A stretch of 64,000 bases of DNA. Source: Puccinellia tenuiflora. Lineage: Eukaryota; Streptophyta; Magnoliopsida; Poales; Poaceae. The stretch lies in the NCBI GenBank assembly GCA_012064385.1, contig QRDG01001970.1, positions 262,042 to 326,041 on the forward strand, read 5' to 3'. Made by a program: the position numbers and the translations under genes. A model generated the notes under the pieces. The model searched no databases. It saw only the letters and a list, made by a program, of their open reading frames with translations, and was not told the DNA's origin. This document shows, one piece after another, positions 45,901 through 56,756 of this stretch; the first letter of the stretch is position 1, and every line of letters starts with the position of its first letter.

Positions 45901-47571
45901 TGACGACGTCCCAATATTCGTGTACTCGGGGTCAGTAGCCGTTGAAATCGTCTCCGGAGCCGAAAACTGTGTGCTATAGCCCATTAAAACGGCTAGAAAT
46001 GACCAAATCGACGAGTTTTGACGCCCCAATTATCATGTACCCAGGGTCACGAGCCGTTGAAATCGTCTCCGGAGCCAAAAACTGTGTGCTATAGCCCACG
46101 AAAACTGCCAGAAATGACCAAATCGACGAGTTTGCATGACGTCCCAATTTTCGTTTACCCGGGGTCACAAGCCGTTGAAATCGCCACGGGAGCCGAAAAC
46201 TATGTGCTATAGCCCATTAAAACGGCCAGAAATGACCAAATCGACGAGTTTTGACGACGTCCCAATTTTCGTGTACCCGGGGTCACGAGCCGTTGAAATC
46301 GCCCCCGGAGCCGAAAACTGTGTGCTATATCCCATTAAAACTGCCAGAAATGACCAAATCGACGAGTTTTGACGACGTCCCAATTTTCATTTACCGGGGG
46401 TCACGAGCCGTTGAAATCGCCCCCGGAGCCGAAAACTATGTGCTATAGCCCATGAAAACGGCCAAAAATGACCAAATCGACGAGTTTTGACGAGGTCCCA
46501 ATATTCGTGTACTCGGGGTCACTTGCCGTTGAAATCGTCCCCGGAGCCGAAAAATGTGTGCTAGAGCCCACGAAAACGGCCAGAAATGACCAAATCGACG
46601 AGTTTTGACGCCCCAGTTATCATGTACCCAGGGTCACCAGCTGTTGAAATCGTCTCCGGAGTCAAAAATTGTGTGCTATAGCCCACGAAAACAGCCAGAA
46701 ATGACCAAATCGACGAGTTTTCATGACGTCCCAATTTTCGTTTACCCGGGGTCACAAGCCGTTGAAATCGCCACGGGAGCCGAAAACTATGTGCTATATC
46801 CCATTAAAACGGCCAGAAATGACCAAATCGACGAGTTTTGACGACGTCCCAATTTTCGTGTACCCGGGGTCACGAGCCGTTGAAATCGCCACGGGAGCCG
46901 AAAACTGTGTGCTATATCCCATTAAAACTGCCAGAAATGACCAAATCGACGAGTTTTGACGACGTCCCAATTTTCATTTACCGGGGGTCACGAGCCGTTG
47001 AAATCGCCCCCGGAGCAGAAAACTATGTGCTATAGCCCATTAAAACGGCCTGAAATGACCAAATCGACGAGTTTTGACGACGTCCCAATATTCGTGTACT
47101 CGGGGTCACTTGCCGTTGAAATCGCCCCCGGAGCCGAAAACTGTGTGCTATAGCCCATTAAAACAGCTAGAAATGACCAAATCGACGAGTTTTGACGCCC
47201 CAATTATCATGTACCCAGGGTCACGGGCCATTGAAATTGTCTCCAGAGTCAAAAACTGTGTGCTATAGCCCACGAAAACTGCCAGAAATGACCAAATCGA
47301 CGAGTTTTGATGACGTCCCAATATTCGTGTACTCGGGGTCACTAGCCGTTGAAATCGTCACCGGAGCCGAAAACTGTGTGCTATATCCCATTAAAACAGC
47401 CAGAAATGACCAAATCGACGAGTTTTGACGACGTCCCAATATTCATGTACTCGGGGTCACTAGCCGTTGAAATCGTCCCTGGAGCCGAAAACTGTGTGCT
47501 ATAGCCCACGAAAACGGCCAGAAATGACCAAATCGACGAGTTTTGACGACGTCCCAATTTTTGTGTACCCA
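36903..47571 (+). repeat. 118-bp satellite array, right block with higher-order structure
   Basis: Continuation of the array. The 115-bp variant starts at 37064, 37855, 38322, 38909, 39492, 39794, 40381, 40843, 41313, 41899, 42486, 42788, 43376, 43843, 44312, 44899, 45485, 45787, 46020, 46607 and 47194. From 38322 the spacing pattern 587-583-302-587-462-470 is repeated as 586-587-302-588-467-469 and begins a third time (587-586-302). About 90 monomers are present. 37400-38330 carries many small indels and an N at 37529. The array ends in mid-monomer at 47571 against a truncated LTR. Confidence 0.97.
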
Positions 47572-49013
47572 CGAGGATACCGGCCTCAGAGCCGGCCCAG
47601 TCTGGGTGCCAGGCCGGGGCAGTAACCGAACAGGCCGGCCTCGTGGCCGGCCCAGGCCGGGGTGAGGGCCGGGTGTGCATCGGAAGCAACCGGCCTGTTG
47701 GCCGGTTTTGGCCGACGCCCAGGCCGGGCACACGGTGCTCGCTTGCGGTGGCTACCGGCGGCGAAGCCGACCAGGAATCGGCGGCGGGAGGGGGAGTAGA
47801 GGGTGCGGGAAAAAGGCCAAGGAGAGGCGGAGCTCACCCCGAATCCACGTGCGTGAACGGCGACGGCGAGGGGCGGCTGACGGCGACGATCGGGAGATCG
47901 GCCGAGCTCGGCCGGTGCGGCGATGTTGTGGAAGCAGGCGTCGGTCCGGTCGGTCCCGGGGCGATTCCTTGGTCGGACAAGGAGAGGAGGTCACGGCGAG
48001 GCTCACGGCGGTCTCCGATTTGCTCCTAGGTGGCTCTAGCAGTGGCGAGGCACGGCGACGGCCACGGTGTCACGGCGGCCACAGAGAGAGAGGGCGAGCG
48101 CGGGAAAGGAGCAGGGGAGCGAGCGACAGAAAAAGAAGGGGAGGAGAGAGGGCAGCGTCCGGGTCCTCTTCGTCCACCAGGGAGCAGGTGGGCGGCAACG
48201 GCATGGCGCCAGGGATGGCACCAGTGCATCCGATGCACAGTGAGGAAGGAGAGGGAAGGAGAGGGACTGACAGTGGGGGGCCACTGTCAGACATTTGACT
48301 TTTTTCATTTTTCCCAGTTTTAGAAATAAAAACAGCAGGGTTTGGCTATTTAAACGAGCCATTTAAACATTTTTAGAAATTATGCAAAAATTCCAATAGG
48401 CTCCATTTAACCCTTAGTTGCTCCACAAAAATTGGTGAGGCAAGTAGAAATGTTTTGCACCACATTTGGTCTTGGAGTTTAAATAGGGCATTTTTGATAA
48501 ATTCCAAAATAGATTTATTTGGGGCATTTAAACATTTCAATAAATTATGGAAATATTTACGGAGTCTCATATTATAATAATGCAGCACCCCATATTTTTA
48601 TTTTGGAAACTTGGAGAGTTCAACTTGGTTCCAAAATAGAAGTGAATTACCCCAATTTTAACTTGAAATTTTGGAAAACTTAACTTGGTTTCAAAATTTG
48701 GAATTGAGTTAAGCCAAATTGAATTCTCAAAACTATTTATTTGCTCGTTAAGAATTTGCCCTTACCAAATAATTATAATTGGGTGATTGAAACTTCCTAA
48801 ACAATTTGGAAGTTCAAGTTAATTTTATTTGGTCATTTTGGGCAAAGCCTTTAGTTTGGACATGTGAGGAAGGGTTTTGCTTCCCTAGCTTTTAAGTTCC
48901 AATTGTTGCTTTATTTAGAAGTTAGCAACTTAAATAAGAATGCCATGATGCAATGTAAAACAAAAAGTGAAAATTTGGCCCATATTTTAGGGTACCAAAT
49001 CTGGGCTGTTACA
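47572..49013 (-). mobile_element. 3' LTR of element C, truncated by satellite
   Basis: Matches 53810-55245 almost base for base. It begins TGTAACAGCCCAG on the minus strand at 49013 and is cut at 47572, where satellite begins. About 2.4 kb of LTR is missing. It includes the GC-rich CCGGCC repeat block (47575-47745) and CpG-rich sequence to about 48290; the open frames there, on both strands, are treated as chance. Confidence 0.9.
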
Positions 49014-49028
49014 ATTCTACCCCCCTTA
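49014..49028 (-). promoter_or_regulatory. Polypurine tract of element C
   Basis: The minus strand reads TGTAAGGGGGGTAGAAT immediately before the LTR start. The G6 run is in the right place for the plus-strand primer. Confidence 0.85.
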
Positions 49029-49031
49029 CAG

Positions 49032-49050
49032 GAATCTCGTCCCGAGATTC
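49032..49050 (-). other. Perfect 8-bp hairpin upstream of PPT (element C)
   Basis: The minus strand reads GAATCTCGGGACGAGATTC, stem 8 and loop GGA, identical to the hairpin at 22046-22064. Confidence 0.85.
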
Positions 49051-49159
49051 TAGAGTAGGAAGAGGGAGGAAGGAACATGACAACACACATCTTCCTCGTT
49101 GCATAGATTTAGCTAACTAACATGACATGCCAAAGAGGCGGAAGGAGAAAGGAGATAAC

Positions 49160-50434
49160 TTAAGGTGATAGACAAAACGACTCTTGCCCAAAACCATAGG
49201 TTATTGAGAGAACAAGGGACGACTTGACCCCTAACGGGGAGTCCATATCCTCAAATGGTATTTGACGGATGAGTGCATATGATATGGATATGAATGAATG
49301 CGATGCTCCAGAATCAAATAAGACTGAAGCTAGATAATCATTGATTCGAAGCATACCCATAAGAACACGAGGGTCCCTTTCAACTCCTTCAGCCGAGACG
49401 TGGTTTAGGCGACCACGGCTGATGGGCACGGCCTTGGCGGCTGGTGTAGAGGGAGCGGGTGCAGGTGCTGAGGTAGCCGGTGCCTTCTGGGGACACTCCC
49501 TGGAGAAGTGCCCCGTCTGGCCACAGCTGAAACAAGTGGGCCTCTGCGGTGGTGGAGGCAGCTGAGGGTGGTACACACTTCCACCCGCACCCAAGGTCGA
49601 AGTAGCTGGGCGAGGCGGAGGTGGCAGGTACCCGGTGGGCTTCGGCGCGAAGGGCGCCTTAGGCACGGTGCTGAAAGGCACAAATACCTTGCGCTTCTTG
49701 CCTTTAGTAGAAGAGGAGCTCTGGTGATCAGCTGGAGCTGGCCTCTTAGAAGCCTCCAGCTCCTTCCTACCCTGCTCCATGGTAAGAGCCTGATTGTAGA
49801 GCTCCTGGTAGGAGGTGAACTTGAAGGGTAGGAGCTCGTATCGGAGACGAGGTGCGAGCCCCATGCGGAAGAGGTATTGCTTGTCCTCATCATTCGTCAT
49901 GTCCCGAGGGGCGTAACGGGAGAGGTGGTTGAACTCCCGCCCATAGGCTTGGACGTCCATGCGTCCCTGGGTTAAGTCCAGGAACTCCCACCTCTTGAGC
50001 TCGAGGATGGGCTTGGGGATGTACGCCGCACGGAAAGCGGCGCGGAACTCCTCCCAAGTGACAACATGGCCCGCGGCAACCATGGCCACGTGGCTCTCCC
50101 ACCAGGAGCCGGCGGCTCCTTCTAGAAGGTAGGTGGCGAAGTTGACATGTTCCGTCGCAGGAACGTGAAGAGCGGCAAACTTGCGCTCGATAGCCCGAAG
50201 CCAATCATCAGCATCAAGCGGCTCCTTAGCCTCGGAGAATGTGGGAGGTTGGGACCGCAGGAACTGGTTGAGAGTGGTGCAGTCCGTGTTCCTCCTGGCC
50301 CCTTGCTGGACCAGCTGCTCGAGCAGAAGCTCATTGCGCAGGCGGTTTTGCTCGATAGCCATCAAAACCTCCGCCATGGAGGGTGGCGGCGGTGGATCAG
50401 GGTTGCTCTGTTCCCCACGACGGGTAGGAGCCAT
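49160..50434 (-). CDS. Gag protein with protease start (element C), 424 residues
   Basis: The ATG at 50434 (MAPTRRGEQS) is chosen over an upstream in-frame GTG. A Pro-rich N-terminus and coiled helix (residues 20-50) are followed by the retrotransposon gag domain (about 75-225; GAAGSWWESH, VQAYGREFNHLSRYAP). A basic/Pro-rich linker leads to a CCHC zinc knuckle at 301-314 (CFSCGQTGHFSREC). The protease begins with LFDSGASHSFIS (DSG at 374-376), but the frame runs into unrelated sequence after about residue 400 and stops at 49160. Gag would form particles and bind element RNA. The frame is intact to that point, so a Gag-like product is possible. Everything downstream in pol is deleted. Confidence 0.85.
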   Translation of the reverse strand: MAPTRRGEQSNPDPPPPPSMAEVLMAIEQNRLRNELLLEQLVQQGARRNTDCTTLNQFLRSQPPTFSEAKEPLDADDWLRAIERKFAALHVPATEHVNFATYLLEGAAGSWWESHVAMVAAGHVVTWEEFRAAFRAAYIPKPILELKRWEFLDLTQGRMDVQAYGREFNHLSRYAPRDMTNDEDKQYLFRMGLAPRLRYELLPFKFTSYQELYNQALTMEQGRKELEASKRPAPADHQSSSSTKGKKRKVFVPFSTVPKAPFAPKPTGYLPPPPRPATSTLGAGGSVYHPQLPPPPQRPTCFSCGQTGHFSRECPQKAPATSAPAPAPSTPAAKAVPISRGRLNHVSAEGVERDPRVLMGMLRINDYLASVLFDSGASHSFISISYALIRQIPFEDMDSPLGVKSSLVLSITYGFGQESFCLSP

Positions 50435-51371
50435 TCTGGAGATTGGGAACAAGGACACAGTTAGTAACCAAAATCCGACGAATAAGATAGATCATTGTGG
50501 CTTCCAGATATAGATATTTAAGAAGCAATAAACACCAAAGACAGATTTAGGCAACCACGGTGACATCACGTCATCGCGGCGATATCAAACGGATACAAGG
50601 GTCTCGACACAAACACCAGAAGGGATAGCAACAATCTCAAGTGATTGCATAAGCCCTTGTTAGCACTCTTCCGACAATTAGTGCCGCAAGGGTTTCAGGA
50701 ACGGGTGTTACCGGAGGGATCACAATTTTTGATGGAAAAACTCGCTAAGAGCAATCCCGTCGTGATTCAGATGATTCCATGACAGAGAGCCTAGCCAAAG
50801 CTAGTGACGAAGAAGAGTATTGTCGAGGAAAACAATTACGGCTGCAACCTCGAGCTTGAAGACTAACTCCAATTTTGCCAACCTGATGTAGGGTTTCATC
50901 ATTAGCACCAGGGTTCAACGGAAAAGATCTTGGGTTAAAGGTCAGCTTCATGCACTGGGACCCACAATAGCATAATACTCGCAAGGGTGACAACCCCCAT
51001 GAATCATTACACCGGAGCCCTAGCACAATCCGGGACCTTCGGTTCAAGATCTTGGACTAAAGCAAGGGAACATCTTGATGATCCGCAACACTTCTTCTCT
51101 TCGGAATTTAGAATTTGCAGACAAGCAAGGATAACTAGTAACTAAAGGTAGGAACCCAAACCCCGAGATCCTAAAGATTTAGAACTTTGCCGATGATCAG
51201 AAGAACCGTTAAAATCAAATAGAGGTAAGATGACACCGAGATCAGAGTGAATTGGGTAAGGAGTAAAAAGAATCCTAGGAGGGTTTTCACAACTCATTTT
51301 TAGGTTAAAAATAATTTTCACGAACTAGACTCGACATCGACCAAAAGAGAGGGTTTCCTACAGGCAGTCCT
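50435..51371 (-). other. Leader between PBS and gag (element C)
   Basis: 0.94 kb without a gene. It is homologous to the leaders at 56757-57540 and 63271-64000, with shared blocks such as CCAAGATCTTGAACCGAAGG and CCCTACATCAGGTTGGCAAA. Conservation in three copies suggests cis signals for packaging or translation. Confidence 0.7.
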
Positions 51372-51383
51372 GCTCTGATACCA
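51372..51383 (-). promoter_or_regulatory. Primer binding site (initiator Met type) of element C
   Basis: TGGTATCAGAGC on the minus strand, three bases after the LTR end CATTACA. Confidence 0.95.
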
Positions 51384-51386
51384 ACT

Positions 51387-54300
51387 TGTAATGCCCCGAC
51401 CCCGGAATTATACATAGAGGCTATGAATCCGACACAACCATCAATGTATAAGACAAAGATCGAGACTTGTGGAACAGAACTGGCACAAAGCATGACTCTA
51501 CGACACAAAAGTATAGCAACTCATATAACGAGAAGAATACAAATATTACACAACAAAAGGATCACAGATCCAACAAGTCATGAAGCGGAAGCGGGTAGTG
51601 TTGTCTAACAACAAGAAGCAAATATATGGCCTAAGAGGCCTACAATAAACATCATCCCAGCCAGCTTGTTCCACGGTCCCAAGCTGCCACCTGGGAACCC
51701 CAGACTAGTAGTCGACGTCAACGAAGAACCCACCTAGCTGCTCGGTGTCGTCCTCCTCTGAAATACAAAATCATAGAGGCAGCAAAGAGAGACTGAGTAC
51801 GACGTACTCGCAAGTTTAGTACGGCGATATAGGCCCAAATGACTGACGGAGGCTCTAAAGCTGTTTATGTATCTCTTTTGCATAAAGCTAATTTTAATAA
51901 ACCGAAATATAAAATGACACATGGTATTCGTCTACTCAGAATATTTTTATAAAGGGGTAAGAGAGTAACATTTTCATCTTCGGTTCTCGGCGAACCTACT
52001 TGCAACCATCACCACTCATCTCACACAAGGCACTCCCTCGAATCACCCTCGAGGAAATGAACCTTTTACACACACGTTGAGTTGCAACCTGTAGCTACCA
52101 ATTTAATTAATTAAGGTTAACATTCTCTATGATCCCGTAAATCCATTCCCAAGGCGTCCATAACCGCGGACACGGCTTTTCGAAAAGATTAACCCTGCAG
52201 GGGTGTACTAAGTGGAAGTCGCCAGGTTCCCGAGGGACCTCCCAGCTTCTTCTCCATTGGTACCGTCCGGCTCACCTGGTTGGCCCTCTTCCGGGGAAGT
52301 CCGGCAAGCAGGCGCGGTTAGACCTTTACCTCGCGTGAGACTATCCAAGAGTCATCAGTGGCCACAGGACAAGTTTACCCAGCCTCAGCCCCTGCCCCAT
52401 CGCCACTTCCTAACACCACCATCCTCATCATCCTTTTTCCGCTCACACACACGGCAAATGGAAATAGCAAACTAGAGGACCCTTGGATACGCCCGCACAA
52501 GTTATTTGGTCAGTAAGGCGCCCATACACCCACCAATGGCAGCACGCTCAGACCTTGGTTCCGAAGACAGGAACTCGCACCTAGGGGCTAGAGTGAGGCA
52601 AAACACCATCCCCGATGGCAACTCACCCAAGCCTACTTAGCATTTTAAATAAGCACCCACATATCCACCATGCCCGAATCATTCCATCAACATCAACAAT
52701 TATGGAATTCAATAACGGACATAACTAGTATTTCAGCTAAGCATTTCTAAGCATGGCTAAGCATATATCCAACAACAACAATTATAACTTTATCTCGGGC
52801 CAACACTTCAACCCTAGGGTTCATAGGTAGGGATACATGTGATTGGCTCGGGGAAAACCATGCATTCATAGGACATTCTATTACTTGCCAAAAGAGACAT
52901 TTGAACCGCATGCAATATTATGGTGGATAAAATAATTTGATAAAAGCCTAGGATGCTAGAATGCCAAGAAGGTTAGGTTATCTCTTGCCTTGCTGCCCGG
53001 TCGTGAAGTACTGCTCGTCGGGGTAAGTAGAGAGACCCTCGACTCCGAAATCTATCGATACCCAAAAAGGAAAACAAGGAACACATAAATCACAAGAACA
53101 CAAGATGCAATGCTCAACCACATGATGACATGTCCAATTGATGCAAGATATTATTATATAAATTAAATAGCAACATTAAATGGGAAGCCAAATAATTAGT
53201 GCAATTATTTGGAAACAACCCCATATTTATCTTAGTGACCACATTCTTTATAAATTAACAAATTATTAGAGAAGTGGCTCAATTATGCATGAACATGACG
53301 TGAAAGGATAGGTTTCGTTCTTCCGATCATTTCGGTAATTTATTTGTAATTTTCGGAGTATCGAAGAATAAATAGCAAATTAAATAAATGATTGAATTTT
53401 ACTTCATTTAATCAAATTATGAATAACATCAAATAAAAGTTTGTGATCATGACATGATATCAGCATGGTTGAGTAGCATTTGACAAGTTGATCACTTTGA
53501 TATTTAATTCATAATTTTTGGACAAATATTTAATTAGTTATGCATTTTCCTAATTTGGGATTTAAATAACTCATTTTAGGAATTCTTAAAAAACAGAAAA
53601 ATTATTTAACCAAAAGGGCATGGCAATGCTACCAAATGTTAGGAAATGTTTTTCTAAACACATTGGTATTTGATTTGCCAAAATTGGAGCATTTTTCAAA
53701 TAGATATGAATTATTTAACATTTCATTTCATTTTTCTAAAATTGCAGATATTACTGTACGGGCCGGCCTGTAAATCGGCCCAGGCCGGAAGGTAGGCCGG
53801 GACAGCGGCCGAGGATACCGGCCTCAGAACCGGCCCAGTCCGGGTGCCAGGCCGGGGCAGTAACCGAACAGGCCGGCCTCGTGGCCGGCCCAGGCCGGGG
53901 TGAGGGCCGGGTGTGCATCGGAAGCAACCGGCCTGTTGGCCGGTTTTGGCCGACGCCCAGGCCGGGCACACGGTGCTCGCATGCGGTGGCTACCGGCGGC
54001 GAAGCCGACCAGGAATCGGCGGCGGGAGGGGGAGAGAGGGTGCGGGAAAAAGGCCAAGGAGAGGCGGAGCTCACCCCGAATCCACGTGCGTGAACGGCGA
54101 CGGCGAGGGAGCGGCTGACGGCGAATGTCGGGAGATCGGCCGAGCTCGGCCGGTGCGGCGATGTTGTGGAAGCAGGCGTCGGTCCGGTCGGTCCCGGGGC
54201 GATTCCTTGGTCGGACAAGGAGAGGAGGTCACGGCGAGGCTCACGGCAGTCTCCGATTTGCTCCTAGGTGGCTCTAGCAGCGGCGAGGAACGGCGACGGC

Positions 54301-55245
54301 CACGGTGTCACGGCGGCCACAGAGAGAGAGGGCGAGCGCGGGGAAAGGAGCAGGGGAGCGAGCGACAGAAAAAGAAGGGGAGGAGAGAGGGCAGCGTCCG
54401 GGTCCTCTTCGTCCACCAGGGAGCAGGTGGGCGGCAACGGCATGGCGCCAGGGATGGCACCAGTGCATCCGATGCACAGTGAGGAAGGAGAGGGAAGGAG
54501 AGGGACTGACAGTGGGGGGCCACTGTCAGACATTTGACCTTTTTCATTTTTCCCAGTTTTAGAAATAAAAACAGCAGGGTTTGGCTATTTAAACGAGCCA
54601 TTTAAACATTTTTAGAAATTATGCAAAAATTCCAAATAGGCTCCATTTAACCCTTAGTTGCTCCACAAAAATTGGTGAGGCAAGTAGAAATGTTTTGCAC
54701 CACATTTGGTCTTGGAGTTTAAATAGGGCATTTTTGATAAATTCCAAAATAGATTTATTTGGGGCATTTAAACATTTCAATAAATTATGGAAATATTTAC
54801 GGAGTCTCATATTATAATAATGCAGCACCCCATATTTTTATTTTGGAAACTTGGAGAGTTCAACTTGGTTCCAAAATAGAAGTGAATTACCACAATTTTA
54901 ACTTGAAATTTTGGAAAACTTAACTTGGTTTCAAAATTTGGAATTGAGTTAAGCCAAATTGAATTCTCAAAACTATTTATTTGCTCGTTAAGAATTTGCC
55001 CTTACCAAATAATTATAATTGGGTGATTGAAACTTCCTAAACAATTTGGAAGTTCAGTATTTATTGGTCATTGGCAAAGCCTTTAGTTTGGACATGTGAG
55101 GAAGGGTTTTGCTTCCCTAGCTTTTAAGTTCCAATTGTTGCTTTATTTAGAAGTTAGCAACTTAAATAAGAATGCCATGATGTAATGCAAAACAAAAAGT
55201 GAAAATTTGGCCCATATTTTAGGGTACCAAATCTGGGCTGTTACA
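51387..55245 (-). mobile_element. 5' LTR of element C (3859 bp)
   Basis: TGTAACAGCCCAG...GGCATTACA on the minus strand. The promoter-proximal part (54540-55245) is AT-rich and has a TTTAAATAG box at about 54588, then about 0.8 kb of GC-rich DNA (53757-54540), then a long AT-rich U5 side. The U5 side shares blocks with the plus-strand LTR at 61750-63255, for example the 52210-52480 stretch against 62090-62330. No gene is called; the GC-rich frames overlap on both strands. Confidence 0.9.
53759..53985. repeat. GC-rich repeat of about 57 bp, 4 diverged units, in LTR of element C
   Basis: Units begin at about 53759, 53818, 53872 and 53929 with (GG)CCGGCCTg and contain cGGCCCAGgCCGG-type strings. 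Three of the four are present in the truncated 3' LTR (47578-47745). The high GGCC density predicts strong secondary structure. Confidence 0.7.
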
Positions 55246-56741
55246 CCTAGGTTTGATGTGTTGGCCGGAGACAAAGATATAATTGTTGATTATATATGCT
55301 TAGCTATGCTTAGTTAAATGATATATGTTGTCCGGTGATTTAAATCCATTATTATGAATGGTGGAGGAATGGTCGGATATGATGGTTACTTGTGGTGGAT
55401 AATTAATTTGCTAAAAGGCTTGGATGAGTTGCCATCGGGGATGGTGTTTTGCCTCATTCCTGCCGCCTAGGCTGAGAGTGCTTTAGCTAGAACCAAGAAC
55501 CGAGCGTGCTTCCATTGGTGGGTGTATGGGCGCCTCACTAACTAAATAACTTGTGCGGGCGTATCCAAGGGTCCTCTAGTTTGCTATTTCAATTTGCCGC
55601 GTGTGTGAGCGGAAAAAGAAATGACGAGGATGGTGGTGTTTAGGACGTGGTGATGGGGCAGGGGCTGAGGCTGGGTAAACTTGCCCTGTGGCCACAGATG
55701 ACTCTTGCATAGTCTCACACGAGGTAAAGGTTTAACCGCGCCTGCTTGCTGGCCTTCCCCAGAAGAGGGCCAACTAGGTGAGTCGGACGGTACCAATGGG
55801 TAAATTAGTACACCCCTGCAGGGTAAATCTTTTCGAAAAGCCGTGTCCACGGTTATGGACAAACTCTTGGGAAAGGCAGATTAGCTCATAGATAACATTA
55901 ACCTAATTGATATGGCAGCTAGAGGTTGCATTTCAAAGTGTGATAAAAGTTTCATTTCCTCGAGGGTGATTCGAGGGAGTGCCTTGGTGGAGATGAGTGA
56001 TGTTTTGGCTACAAGTAGGTTCGATGAGAACCGAAGATGAAAAGTTTACTCTCTTATCCCCTTTATGGAAATTATTCTGAATAGACGATGCCGTGGGTCT
56101 TGTTATATATTTTACAATGGAAATCTAGCTTTATGCAAAATAGCTGCATCATACAGCTTTAGAGCCTCCATCAGCATCGGGCCTATATCGCCCTACTAAT
56201 TCTTGCGAGTACGTCATACTCAGCCTTGCTTTGTTGATTATTATTTGTTTCAGAGGAGGACATCACCGAACTGGAAGGTGGGTTCTTTATTGACATCGAC
56301 GTGTAGTCTGGGGTTACCAGGTGGCAGCTTGGGACATTTGGAACAGGCTGGCATGGGATGTTTATTTGTAGGCCTCTTAGGCCATAATTTGGATCTTGTT
56401 GTTTAGACTACTTTAATTTGCTTCCGCTGTTGTAATGATGGGTCAGTGACCTCTGATGTGTCATTTGCTATCTTTCTCAATTATATGAGTTGAACTATGA
56501 TATCTTTGTGTCGCAGAGTCTGTGATGTGCCAGTTGTTCCACAGTCTTGGTCTCTTTGTTATACGTGAAAGCGATGTCCGAGCTTATGGCATGATCGAGG
56601 TGTTGTGTGCCGATGATGTATTCCGAGCACGCCTGCCAATGTGTTTTGGCCTGGGATTGGTAACCCCAGTAACCCTTGATTGTGTAGCATGACCGGTTGG
56701 CACAACGTTTCACTATATAGCTCTGGGGTCAGGGCGCTATA
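55246..56741 (+). mobile_element. 3' portion of first plus-strand LTR
   Basis: Corresponds to 61757-63255 of the complete LTR (both start GGTTTGATGTGTTGGCCGGAG). The end reads GCTATA where the complete LTR has GCTACA, so the terminal CA is mutated. No gene is seen. Confidence 0.85.
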
Positions 56742-56744
56742 AGT

Positions 56745-56756
56745 TGGTATCAGAGC
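56745..56756 (+). promoter_or_regulatory. Primer binding site, first plus-strand unit
   Basis: TGGTATCAGAGC three bases after the LTR end. Confidence 0.93.

Larger units (their letters stand above)
47572..55245 (-). mobile_element. Ty3/Gypsy element with gag only, element C (3' LTR truncated)
   Basis: Minus-strand order: 5' LTR 51387-55245, PBS 51372-51383, leader, gag 49160-50434, hairpin 49032-49050, purine tract, 3' LTR 47572-49013 (only the first 1442 bp of about 3.86 kb). Ends are TGTAACAG...CATTACA. RT, RNase H and integrase are absent: the frame passes from the protease start straight to the PPT region. The gag is of a different type from elements A and B, with a regular CCHC knuckle and DSG protease, more like chromovirus-type Gypsy elements. 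The outer right end joins plus-strand LTR DNA at 55246. Confidence 0.88.

Noticed and set aside
32864..47428. Dozens of 64-118-residue open frames on both strands of the satellite
   Set aside because: They repeat every 118 bp in rotating frames, exist on both strands and change with single-base indels. They follow from the repeat period and are not genes.
32828..47571. CRISPR array
   Set aside because: Units are contiguous 118-bp monomers with no unique spacers, in plant DNA with no cas genes.
47643..48323. Open frames in the GC-rich LTR of element C (also 53751-54562)
   Set aside because: Same reasons: overlapping both-strand frames, frame shifts between the two LTR copies, and position inside an LTR.
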